A stretch of 64,000 nucleotides of DNA from Sesamum alatum (lineage: Eukaryota; Streptophyta; Magnoliopsida; Lamiales; Pedaliaceae): NCBI GenBank assembly GCA_034509735.1, contig JACGWO010000002.1, positions 26,087,636 to 26,151,635 on the forward strand. Reading direction: 5' to 3'. The notes under the pieces were generated by a model. It saw only the letters and a program-made list of their open reading frames with translations. It was not told the DNA's origin and did not search any database. The translations under genes were made by a program, and so were the position numbers. Numbering within the stretch: the first letter of the stretch is position 1; every line of letters starts with the position of its first letter. Below are positions 34,741 through 45,981 of the stretch, in pieces.

Positions 34741-35990
34741 GTAGGCCCCGCATACGTCAAGAGGTTAGTGGGAGATAAGTTAGAATCTAGGTCTAGCTTA
34801 TGCAGGTTCGTTGGATACCCTAAAGAAACTGCGGGTTATTACTTTTATGACCCCTTGGAACAAAAGGTGTTTGTTTCAAGAAATGCAGTATTCTTGGAGC
34901 AAGGCTTCCCGGAGGATATCCAACCTGATGAGCTGATCCTTGAGGAATCAAGTGATGGAATCCAGCCATCAGAGGAGGCCGCAGAACCCTCACTTAGAGG
35001 ATTCAGGATTAACAGCCGAAGGGCTGATCAACCTCGAGAAGTCCAACATGCTAGGCATGAAGGACAGCCTCAGGAACAGCCAGCCCCGGTTCCTGAACCG
35101 CCGGCTCCGATACAGTCAGCGCCCACAGTCACCACTGATGTTCCCGTTCTCCGTAGGTCCACTAGAGAGTCCAGACCTCCAATAAGATATGACTTTCTAG
35201 GTGCGATCGATCTTTTGGATAACGATCATAAGATGTATGGAGAAGCGATGTCTGACATCGACTCCGGGAAATGGCTTGAGGCCATGAAAGCCGAAATGGA
35301 CTCCATGAGCGAGAACCAAGTTTGGAGTCTTGTAGATCCACCGAAAGGTGTTAAGCCAGTCGGCTGTAAGTGGGTCTACAAGCGCAAACTTGGCGTTGAT
35401 GGAGAAGTCACAACCTTTAAGGCTAGGCTTGTAGCTAAGGGATACACTCAACGACCCGGGGTCGATTTTGAGGATACCTACTCGCCAGTAGCCATGGCTA
35501 AGTCCATTCGGATTCTGCTCGCCATAGCAGCATGGTATGACTATGAGATATGGCAGATGGACGTGAAAACGGCCTTCCTCAACGGTTTTGTTGAAGAAGA
35601 GATCTATATGGATCAGCCGCAGGGTTTCACGGTCACTGGAGAAGAGCAGAAAGTCTGTCATCTCCAGAAGTCCATCTATGGCCTCAAACAAGCCTCCCGA
35701 AGTTGGAACATTCGCTTTGATGAAGTAATACGGGGTTATGACTTCATCAAAAACGAATCCGACCCTTGTGTATACAAGAAGGTCAGTGGGAGCTCAATAG
35801 TGTTCCTAGTGCTTTATGTGGATGACATTCTGCTCATTGGTAATGACGTTAGAATGTTAGGAAACACAAAAAGCATGGTTGTTAACCTAGTTTTCCATGA
35901 AGGACTTGGGTGAAGCCTCCTACATCCTAGGCATCCAGATTGTCAGGGACAGATCTAAAAGGATGTTAGGACTCACCCAAAACTCGTATA
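34741..35990 (+). pseudogene. copia integrase end and reverse transcriptase, element 1
   Basis: The longest open frame of the window (to 35913) starts in the right frame after about 34745. The integrase tail YVKRLVGDKLESRSSLCRF is followed by a Pro/Glu-rich linker and the RT: WLEAMKAEMDSM, GCKWVYKRKLGVDGEV, FKARLVAKGYTQRPGVDFEDTYSPV, MDVKTAFLNGFVEEEIYMDQP, YGLKQASRSW, LYVDDILLIGND. The YVDD active site is intact. A frameshift near 35890 separates it from MKDLGEASYILGIQI. The Met at 34696 is out of frame with the real coding sequence. Confidence 0.92.
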
Positions 35991-36821
35991 TGGAGAAAGT
36001 CCTAAAGAGATATCGAATGGACAACTCCAAACGAGGATTCCTTCCAATGAGGCATGGGATCAAGTTATCAAGAAACAGTCCCCACAGACTGATGAGGAAC
36101 TTGAAAGGATGAAGGTCATCCCCTATGCTTCTGCCGTAGGTTGCATACAATATGCGGTCCACTGCACTAGGCCTGACATTGCATACGCTTTGAGCGTGAC
36201 AAGCAGATATCAGTCCTGCGCAGGAGAGGCACATTGGAATGCTGTTAAGGGCATCCTTAAGTACCTAAGGAGGACTAAGGACATGTTCCTAGTCTATGGC
36301 AATGGAGAACTAATTCTGGAAGGCTTTAGCGACGCTAGCTTCCAGTCTGATGACGATGATGCCAAGTCTCAATCAGGGTACGTATTCAAACTCAATGGAG
36401 GAGTAGTAGCTTGGAAAATTTCCAAGCAAGCAACCATTGCTGACTCCACCAAGAGGCTGAATACATAGCAGCTTCAGAAGCTGCTAAGGAAGCGGTTTGG
36501 ATGAGAAACTACATCCAAGAGTTGGGTGTGGTGCCTAGCATCGCCGAGCCTGTTGTCATCTTCTGTGATAACAACGGCGCTATAGTGCAAGCAAAGGAAC
36601 CGAGATCTCATCGCCGTTCCAAACACATTCTTAGACGCTACCATCTTCTTAGAGAAATGGTAGGAAGAGGTGACGTCCGGATGGATCGAGTCAACTCGGC
36701 AGACAACACAGCAGACCCGCTGACAAAGCCTATGTCGCAGAGCGCTCATACTCAACATCTTGAGAAGATGGGGATTAACCATATGGCAATTGGCTTTAAA
36801 GGTCAAGTGGGAGATTGTTAG
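35991..36821 (+). pseudogene. copia RNaseH, element 1
   Basis: Pieces at 35897-36112, 36109-36468 and 36501-36821 carry the RT thumb, YASAVGCIQYAVHCTRPDIA, and RNaseH (SDASFQSDDDDAKSQSGYVF, then FCDNNGAIVQAKEPRSHRRSKHI and NTADPLTKPMSQ). A one-base loss near 36450 and a shift near 36110 break the frame. The stop is TAG at 36819-36821, inside the 3' LTR (TGTTAG). Confidence 0.9.
36798..36815 (+). other. Polypurine tract, element 1
   Basis: AAAGGTCAAGTGGGAGAT lies directly before the 3' LTR. GTGGGAGA is the purine core. The tract also codes for the last residues of pol. Reverse counterparts adjoin the LTRs at 45982 and 27829. Confidence 0.75.
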
Positions 36822-38784
36822 AATAGGTGACCATGTAAGCCAATTTTGGCAGGAATATGTAACCTATGTCTAGACAATTTTTGGTATTTGATAAAAACAT
36901 TTATGAATAAAGAAGTGAAAATTCATATGGCAATACTTTGTTTACGTTCACTTATATCTGCATTTACATTTCTGTTCACTACGCAAACAAAGCCCACGGA
37001 CTGAGAAACGATTTCGGGGACTGGGACTACGCTTGGAGGTAGGTCCATGAAATCAGTCTTACCGAATCAGTCCGGAAATCTCCAAGTCAAGGAATCCCGA
37101 AAATGGGTACCGGGATTCCCTTTGAGACTTGCACTAAGCATCTGCTGTCGTATTTCATCGACGGGTGACAAAGGTCGTCTAAGCAGTGTTAGTGGGTCAG
37201 CATACTAGGAAGCAGCTGACTGAGGTGACTCGTGGGAACCGTCTTACGGAGGACCTTGAGTATGGTCAGCAAGGTATAACGTGTATTCCCGGTTCCAACG
37301 GTACAAGCCAAGTCCTTTGACTTGAGGAACTGCTGAGTTTACCTGTGCATCAGGTCTGTATCTTAGATATGGTGAGAGATTGCCAAAATACTCTTGAGTA
37401 GTCATAAGCCATGTCTAGTGCAGCTCGGGTGTACAGAGTGACAGTAGTTTCCAAGAAAGGATCTGTCTCCTATCAAAAGGTATTGACAGTTGAGTCTCAT
37501 GCATGATTTGTGTCTTGTCCCTGAAATCTGTGGCCAGAGTAACTGAACAGACGGGAAAGGTTTCCCTTGCGGCGTTTAGTAAGGACAGACCGACACTTAG
37601 GTCCAAAATGGGTACCTGCTTTTTCCGTGCCCTAGACTCTAAGTGATGAGACCAAAGACAGAAGGACAAGTGTACTGTTAGAACCTAAATGTTCATCCCC
37701 AATTGTTTCACCTAGTCTCTAGTGCCATGGACCGTTGCTAGATGGCCACCCATGGTAACCGGCGGATTCTAGGAATCCGACCAAGTCTAGCTGAATGGTG
37801 AACCTAAAGAGTCACACACTATCCACACACACTTAGTATTTAATTTGGAATTAAATATTGGAGTAAAGGAATGATTAAATTAGATTTAATTGGGTCCTAT
37901 ATTTTCTTGGAGAAATTAATTCCTTCTATTTGATAAAGGGAATTAAATTAATAAATAGGATTTATTAAAGGATTGATTTAATGGGCTTAGAATAAATATT
38001 AATATTTATTATATTATATTTATTCTTTTAGCCTTTTGGAATATTTAATGGGATTTAAATATTTCATTAAATTAAAATCAACGGTTGAGATGGAAAGGGG
38101 AGATGGAAGGCTAGGATTTGTTTGACTAGGTCAAACACTAGTTTGACTAGGACTTTGACTAGGTCAAAATCCTAGTCAAATTAGAGTTCTTAGAGTAGGA
38201 GTTTTAAGAGGATTAAACTCCTCCTCTATAAATACCTCTAGCTTCCAACCTTTTGATGGATGATGATTCTTGAATCACACACATAACACACACTCGTCTC
38301 TCCCCTCCTCACCTCTCGTCCGCCCCCCCCTCTCTCTACAAGAAAATTGTTTCTTGTTCTTTTGTTCTTTAGTCCCGTTAATTCATAACATGTGATTGAT
38401 CTATCCTATCCAAAAATACTTGTTCGTTGCTAGCATGACGTGCAAGATACGTGGGTGGATCGTGTATCACGATTTGGAGGGTCTCAAGAATGAGATCTCG
38501 GTGCAAAACGGGGAACAACGCGTGTAGCCGTTGAAGACGAAAACGACAACGGGTAGGTCTCGTTTTATTTTTCGTCCCTCTTTAATTTTTTCAACTCTAT
38601 GGCCTCCATGATTTCTTTACATGCTTTATAATCATGAGATACACCGAACGCCCGGGAACCTCAAGGGTACACCCCTTGAGCGTGTTCTTTTAAATTAAAA
38701 GCATGCTTTATTTTTTTCGTATGTTTATTTTTATCGCGCTTCCGAATTCGGGCAATTCCCGGGACGATCCACCAATTTCTTTCA
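36816..38784 (+). repeat. 3' LTR of copia element 1
   Basis: The 1969-bp partner of 28540-30529 ends CCAATTTCTTTCA before AGAAC. TATA is at 38225-38235, W-box-like motifs at 38121-38182 and the U5 hairpin at 38660-38680. It differs from the 5' LTR by scattered substitutions and a 21-bp gap near 38370. Confidence 0.94.
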
Positions 38785-40449
38785 AGAACTCCACTAAAAA
38801 CGTCCACACCATAGCAGGAGAAGTCTTAGTCTTCTTGCTAGAAAAGACTAGACCTAGGAAGATAGAATCAAATGATGACTTTATAGATTAGTGTATCTTT
38901 GATTCATACTTGTTCTTCACTTGATCTTTGATGCAAATCATACCATATGGAAGGGGCTACCACTCGTGGCCGAGTTGGTGCTTTCCAAAAGCTCCAACTC
39001 AGCCAACCCTTTTTCCTTACAAGGAGGAGTACAACTCCTTATTTCCTTGTAAGGAATTCAATTCGGCCTTGGGCTATGTTTAGTGGACCGGGCTTAATTT
39101 TAAATAGATTAAAACAAGCCCATGGTCCAATAGGTTTTAATTCAAATCCAATTTAATTTAAATCGAACTAAACATACTCCAATGTCATTTAATCCAATTA
39201 AAGACTAAGCTCAATCTCCTTTAATTAAAAAATCTAATTTATTAATTAAAGCAAACCCAATTAAATTAGTCCAATTAATATAATCTTTGGCATCCATCTA
39301 ATAGATTATCCAACGTATAAAATGATCCAATCATTTATACTTTTTCCATTGCTTAGTGTGTGACTTTTTAGGTTTACCCACAGCTAGACTTGGGATTGTG
39401 GCCAACATAATTATTTAATTAATTTTAATTTTATTAATTATTTCTGATTAACCATTAATCACAAACGCCCATCACTATGGGTGGCCATCTAGAAATGGTA
39501 CATGACACTAGAGACTAGGTGAATGGTGGCGTGAACATTTGGACTCCCGAGTTCCATAAGGGTACGGTCCTTCCGTCAATCGTCTCTCAGCCTTAGTCTA
39601 GCGCACAGAATTGGGTGTTGGTTCTCATCCTGGACTAGATATCTATGCTAAACTCAAGACCGCGTTCGGTCCATTGATTGGCATAGGAAACCATTTCCTA
39701 TTTGACCAATCACTTTAGCCACAGGTTCTAAGAGCCTGAACGCATGTTAGAGCGTGTAGGAGATACTGGTGTCATTTAATAACTGGGGACGAATTCTCTT
39801 CTTGGAACCATCGTCCTCACTACATATTCTGACTAAACTAGGAAAGGTTTGTAGTGATCATGTCCAAGACACGGCCGCCTCTCGCTAGATCCAAGATATA
39901 TCCATCAAATACATGTGACTACCCTAGTTCCTCAAGTTTGAGGACTAGTCTCATACTATCGAAGCCGGGAATTCCAGTTATACCGATAAAGCCTCCAAGG
40001 CTTTCATATGATGATTCCTGTGAGTCAGCTCAGTTAGTTGACCACCTTGTCAACTAAGCTACTAAAATTGCATAGACATCCAACTTCTGTCGTTGATGAA
40101 ATACGACACTAATCTAATGAATGCAATAATTAGTATGAGTCTCTATAGGACTCTCAATGCCCAGTCTCAAGGTCCTCAACTTGGAATGTTTCTTACCAAC
40201 CTTCAAAAGTTGGTTTCATAGCTGTCATCCAATGCGCAACCTAACTACATGGGTTATCCAATTGGTTTGTGGGCATTTGTTGTGACGTTAAAATGTTGTT
40301 TAACGTAATCGATAAGCGCAAGAAATACATTATGCTAAGGATGAATACTTATTATATTTATCATGACAATATTACTTTGATAAAGAATGTTGAATAATTT
40401 CTAAAACCTTCAATCCAATTGGCATTCTGGTCACCTATCTAACAAAAAG

Positions 40450-41432
40450 ATGATTCATTCAACGGCAGAGGTGTTACTAATCGAGATTAAATTGGTAAAC
40501 ATATACATCGCTTGAGGGCCAGGTCATGGTTTTATTTTTATTGCTCAACAATGTTTATTGTTTTCAAAATGTCCTATATGCTTAATATTCTAAAAGCTCT
40601 AGAAATCGATACATCATTGAAAAATGATAGAAGCCTTAAAAATACTATGCTAGCTGGACATTTAAAATTTATCCAAAAAGTTGTTAAACATTTTAGGAAA
40701 ATAGAAGAGAAGTTATCTTTCCATGTTTTCCTTGTCCCATTCAAAGACATCAGGCAGTTTATGGGCCTCAATTATTACAAAGCATAATCATCACCAAATG
40801 CAAGCACTAAATCATAAAAGCGAGCCTCGTTATTGGAACCATTTGTGGTTTTATTTTGTGAATAACATTAGGCGGGCATGTTTATCTTTCCCTTCAAATT
40901 TTAGACTAAACTATGACGTGACTCCTTTATGTTACTAGTAGCACACATGGAGAAAACAATCATATCACCATAATTAAGGAGCAAACACCCTGCAATTGTT
41001 ATTATCCCACTTTTCTTGGAACTTTATTATATATATTCCATTGCACGTAGTAATGTGTCTAAAGTAACTCAAGCTAGGGTGTCACACATGTAACTTCTTC
41101 ACAATATATTTCCAAGAATCAAACTACTAAGTCATAAAATTGAACAAAACTAAAATTGGGCAGGAGATTAGAATTTCTCACTCACATCTAAAGAAAACTG
41201 TAAAATTGTAGTAGTTGGTGGGCATATTGGTAGCATATCCATGAGAAAGAGCTCATTTCCAAGTTCACAATAGAGTCCAAACTTTGGATCATGAAAGTAT
41301 ATTAATTGACTAGCAACTATAAAATTATTATCTAATTTTTTTGTTGGTAACAACAGCTTATTTGATAAAAATTCAAACATATCTTAATCAGTGACAAAAT
41401 GAGTAGTGAAGTTTGGACAAAGATTGATGATA
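40450..41432. other. Unassigned AT-rich sequence left of the CACTA element
   Basis: No LTR, transposase or retroelement motif is seen. A plus-strand frame at 40512-40787 encodes 91 residues rich in Lys, Leu and Phe, starting MRARSWFYFYCSTMF. It could be an exon of a host gene or chance. This is one of the few stretches that may be non-transposon DNA. Confidence 0.4.
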
Positions 41433-42060
41433 CACTACAAAAAAAAAAAAAGGCGGGAATTGCCGCAGATTGTTTTGACCGTTGCAAACACCAGTCAATT
41501 TGGAACGGTCACATGAACTGTTGTGGAACGATAACATATTGCTGACGTCACATTCGTGTTGTGATAAATCCTAACGTATTGGAATGGAAAGACCGTTACG
41601 AGTACCGTGCCAAACTATGTGTTTCAATGTGGAGTCCAACACCCGTTCCAAACCAGAACGGATAAAAAATTGTATTACAATTTGGAAAACATGTGTCTTT
41701 TGGAAATGTATGTGGAGGTAAAATGCATACTGCTCCCAATGCCAGCCCCATAGTCATTACAAATTGGAACGAGGGTATGGTCATTCCAAAATGAAGGTCA
41801 AAATGAGACAGTTCTTATCCTAATGAAAATATTATGATACAATTACTATTCCTAAGTATGGTACTTATTATAACTAAATTACAGTTGCAAGAACTGTCTC
41901 AAAGTATGTTACAATTCGGAAAGGTTCATGTACATAAGAGATTCTGTATTACAATACCCATTCCAAATACACTACAATGGCAATATTTTAACGGATATAT
42001 CCGTATTCTTGTTGCCACACCTGGACGCATTCCTAATGTTGATTCAACGACTAGATTTTA
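41433..42060 (+). repeat. CACTA left terminus and subterminal repeats
   Basis: The terminal CACTACAAAAA is followed by many copies of GGAACGGT-like or ACCGTT-like motifs in both orientations, for example GACCGTTGC at 41478, GGAACGGTC near 41502 and AAGACCGTTACG near 41590. Such clustered short motifs are where the CACTA accessory protein binds. Frames at 41596-42061 are chance. Confidence 0.72.
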
Positions 42061-42418
42061 ATGGCTAGTTTTGGAGTTCCAATTACCATTTCAATGCCCG
42101 TTCTAAATTTTTTTATATATATCTTCCCTTCATTTCATTTTTTCTCACTCTCTCTCCATTTCATTTCTTCTTACTCTCTCTCCATTTCATTTCTTCTCTC
42201 TCTTTCTCTTGCATTTTGATACATATAAAAGAAATATTACTAATCTCTGTTAAATTTTCATTGATCTTTGAAGTTGTTTTATTTCAGGTAGCAACTTGAA
42301 ATCCTTTTCTGGTCGATTAAAATGCACGCAGTTAATTAATGGTGTATATATTAATTTGTTTTTAATTATTTAATTACTTTTGTGAATTGCATGTGTAGGA
42401 CTAATCATATTAAGACAT

Positions 42419-43746
42419 TTGAGGAGATAGATGTATGATCGGGACCTACGGGGTGTGACGTCGGAGTTTGAGAATGGTGTTACTGCATTTCTTGAATGGG
42501 CCAAGTATCAACGTGCATATATGAATGGTGAGAAGATTAAGTATCCGTGTCGAAAGTGCAAACACGAAAGATTCAAAACACTAGACGTGGTAAATTTTTG
42601 TGTATGAGATGGTTTATGTCGGAGTATTATAATCGGACTACGCATGGAGAGGAGAGGATGAAGTAGTACTTTGATGCATTGACCGCGACCCCAGTTCAGC
42701 AGCAGCAAACGCCAGCCATTCAGGAAGAGGGTAGTATGCATTGGGGTGATGCGGCGGAGATGGATTTGGTGCAGAGGATGGTTTTTTATGTCGTCGGGCC
42801 GGCATTCTGGTCTTCTTATAACGAGGAGGGTGTCCCTGATGATGGTACGAGGTATTGTCCTTTTGATGTTGGGCCTAGTTCATATTACAATGAGGGGCCC
42901 TTTGATTATGTGTCTTGGTTATCAGACCATATTTTTTATGTGGTGCATGCTACCGACCAAGCTTTTTGAAACAGTTGCACCCAATCTTGGTTGTCGTCAA
43001 TTGCTAGTTTGGTGAATATCAAGGCTGAGGGAGATTTTTCTGACCGAAACATATGATCAACTGTGCAAGTAGGTTGATCATATACTGCCCTGCGATCACC
43101 CCCCCCCCCTCCGCCAACTATTACAGTATGAAAAAATTGATAAGATACTTGGATTACCTATTGAGAAGATTCATGCTTGTAAAAGAGGTTGCATGCTGTA
43201 TTGGAAGGATGACATTGATCTAGGGTGTGGCAAGTTTTGTCAAGAAGCTAGGTACAAGCCGACCAGGGAGAGAAATCTTAGACACAAAAAGGCCCCGTAT
43301 GCCATTCTTAGGTACTTGCCGCTTACCCCTCGGATGCAGAGGTTGTATGCTTCGGAAGCGACTACCGAGCACATTACGTGGCATGCCAACCATCAGACAG
43401 AGAAAGGATTTATGTGTCATCCATCTGACGTAGAGGCTTGGAGACATTTCGACCGGACATATCCTGATTTTGCAGCTGAGCCCAATAATGTTAGACTAGG
43501 GTTGTGCACGGATGGGTTTGCATCGCACAGGCGGCATGGTAAAACTTACTCATGTTGGCCCGTGATACTTACACCGTACAATCTTCTATCAGGAATGTGC
43601 ATAAAGTCTGAGTATATGTTCCTGACGATGGTGATACATAGCCCTTCCAATCCCAAATGTAAGATCAATGTGTACCTGGAGCCGTTGATCGAGGAGTTCC
43701 AAAATTTATAGCATGTGGTTGTCGGACGCATGACAATGCGACAAAC
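42419..43746 (+). pseudogene. TNP2 transposase, 5' part
   Basis: The N-terminal transposase-associated domain reads MYDRDLRGVTSEFENGV, then KYPCRKCKHERFKTLDVV (about 42434-42600). A long frame at 42679-42969 follows, then the TNP2 domain at 43193-43711: MLYWKDDIDLGCGKFC, RYLPLTPRMQRLYAS, ITWHANHQTEKGFMCHPSD, TYPDFAAEPNNVRLGLCTDG, WPVILTPYNLLSGMC, PLIEEFQNL. A C run (about 43101-43109) and a stop at 43709-43711 interrupt it. It would cut and join CACTA ends. It continues at 54251. Confidence 0.85.
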
Positions 43747-45981
43747 TGAAGGACAAGCGGATCCGCCCGGGAGCGCGAGCGGAAGCGAGAAAGCGAGAAA
43801 TTGTGCGTAAATTTAAATCAAATTCAAAATACGCGAATCCCAAGGGGTGTACCCTTGGTGCTCAACCGGGCGTTCGATGTAGGATGTGTAAATATTGGAA
43901 ACGTATATTTAAACACATAGGGAATAGATAAATATTAAATCAACCAAAGAGTAATAAAACCGTTACCTTTGATTGTTTAATGTACGCTCCCGGCTACTTG
44001 CGTTGTTCCTTCTCTGGAATGCTCACGAAATCCAAACGTATGGATTCTCCAAAGGTGATCCACATGACACCGGAAGAAAACGCACGTTCTCCTTGCTAGA
44101 AGAAAAACGGGTTTAATGAAGGAATTGGTTTAAGAGAAGAACACTATGGATTAGTGTACTCTTACACCTACTTTGTTCTTCTTCTTGATTCAAAATCAAG
44201 TGAAGAACACAAGTAGAAGTGGGGAGGAGAAAACCGAGAGTTAGAGGGAGAGAGGAGATACGAAAAATTCCTTCTTCTTTTTCCTAGAAAAAGATGAATA
44301 ATGAATCAGTTATGCTTGGTGTTGTATATTCTAATATATATACATAATTAATGTGATTATTGGAATGTGTCTAGGTTCATCCAAGGATGTCTAGATTCAT
44401 TCCAATCAATCACCATCAATTCTTCAATCAAGCCTACCAAAATTTATGGTATGATCAAATCATACCAAAAGGGAAGAGCTTGATTGGAGTTGATTTGTCT
44501 CTTTCCAAAAGAGATAAGTCAACATACCACCTAGCATGAAACATGGCTAATTTTGCTTCCTCCAAGGGAGCGTGTCGGCCATGTTTGATTAAGGAAAGAA
44601 GTCCAACTTCTTCCCATTCCAAATTAGGAATTATTTCTCCTCTCGGGTATATTTTAACGGACCGGGTTTTATCGTAATCCAATTGCGACGAACCCAATAT
44701 TAAATCCAATTTAATGTCCACTTCAATTATTACGTTGATCTTTTAATCCATTAAAAAGATCCAACGTCTCAACATCTCAACTTTCCATATTTAATCGAAA
44801 ATCCAATTTACCGATTAAACGGAAGCCCGATACAATATCGGCCGGTCCATCCAATGGACTTTCCCTTTAAGTAATCTAATTACATATTTTATCCTTCGAG
44901 ATTGACTCCAAGTCGATCTCTCAACCTCCTCGGTGATTTGTGTGTGACCCTTTAGGTTCACCCTCAGCTAGACTTGGGCCCGTGTCCCACTAGGGCCCGT
45001 TACCATGGGTGGCCGTCTAGCAACGGTCCATGACACTAGAGACTAGGTGAATTGGCGTGAACATTTAGGCGCCGATTCCGTACGGGTACGATCCTTCCAT
45101 CTACCGTCTCCCGGCCTTAGTTTAGGGTATGGAATTGGGCGTCGGTTCCCATCCTTGACTAGGCATCTATCCTTAATACTCGAGACCACGTATGCTTCAT
45201 TGCGTCGACACAGGAAACCATTCCCTGTTCGACCAACCACTATGGCCACAGCTTCAAACAGCCTGAACGTGTCTCCGAGTGCATAGGAGATACCTCTGTC
45301 ACATACTGACAGGGGACGGATCGTCTTCTTGGAATCCACCGTCCTCGCTACACATTCCGATTGCACTGGACAAGGCTTATGATAATCATCTTACAGAATG
45401 ATTACCTCTCGCCAGATCCAAGATACAGCCGTCCTGTGCACGCGACTGCCATGATTCCTCAAGTCTGAGGATTATTCCTGTACTATCGGAACCAGGGAAA
45501 ACCATACCGACCAAGCCTCCAAGGCTTCCATATGATGATCCCCGCGAGTCAGTCCAGTCAGCTCGACCCCAGTCGACCAACCCATCAAGATCGTGTAGGC
45601 GTCCCACGCCTGTCGCCGATGAAACACGGCACTCATCCAATGAACACGACTCTTGACGCAAGTCTCAATAGGACTCTCGATGCCCTGTCTCGAGGTCCTC
45701 GACTTGGAACGTTTCAGACCCAACTCTTAATCAGTTTGGTTTCATGACCACCATCCAATGCGTGGCCCAACTGCACGAGTTGTTATCCATGGTCTGTGGG
45801 CTTTGTTGCGATATAAGTTAAACACCGTTTTAACAAATGTAAGATGAGCGCAACAAAGAAGGTACCATTGGTGATGAATACTCATCTTATTCATCACATA
45901 ATAATATTACATTTACATCAAATTGTCAGATAGGTTACAAAATCGCCAAACCTATTGCTTTTCTGGTCACCTATTCTAACA
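43747..45981 (-). repeat. 3' LTR of copia element B
   Basis: The 2235-bp reversed LTR starts TGAAGGACAAGCGG and ends CACCTATTCTAACA, followed by the reversed polypurine tract ATATCCCACTTGACC. The U5 hairpin is at 43840-43858 and the core at 44945-45070. A minus-strand frame of 107 codons (45043-45366) in U3 recurs in the LTR at 51857 but is probably not a gene. Confidence 0.92.

Larger units (their letters stand above)
28540..38784 (+). mobile_element. Ty1/copia element 1, complete structure, LTR type A2
   Basis: This is a 10,245-bp element with two LTRs (1990 and 1969 bp), PBS, 2.2-kb leader, gag-pol and polypurine tract. It is flanked by AGAAC at 28535-28539 and 38785-38789. The LTRs are nearly identical by eye; a 21-bp gap in the 3' LTR near 38370 explains the length difference. 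All protein domains are in copia order, but the polyprotein is broken at many points, so it is not autonomous now. It inserted into solo LTR C. Confidence 0.95.
28255..40444 (-). mobile_element. Solo LTR C, reverse orientation, split by copia element 1
   Basis: It is made of 28255-28539 and 38790-40444. It starts TGAAGGAAATAGATCGACCC and ends GGTCACCTATCTAACA. Its flanks are AATAG (28250-28254) and AAAAG (40445-40449), a probable target duplication with one change. The shared core is at 39353-39545 and the U5 hairpin at 28326-28344. The joined length is about 1.94 kb. Confidence 0.72.

Noticed and set aside
45043..45366. 107-codon frame in U3 of B LTRs (also 53309-53632 and, shorter, 23629-23895)
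   Set aside because: It follows from overall LTR similarity, is broken in the copy at 15512, has a competing frame on the other strand and shows no domain. A dN/dS test over many copies would settle it.
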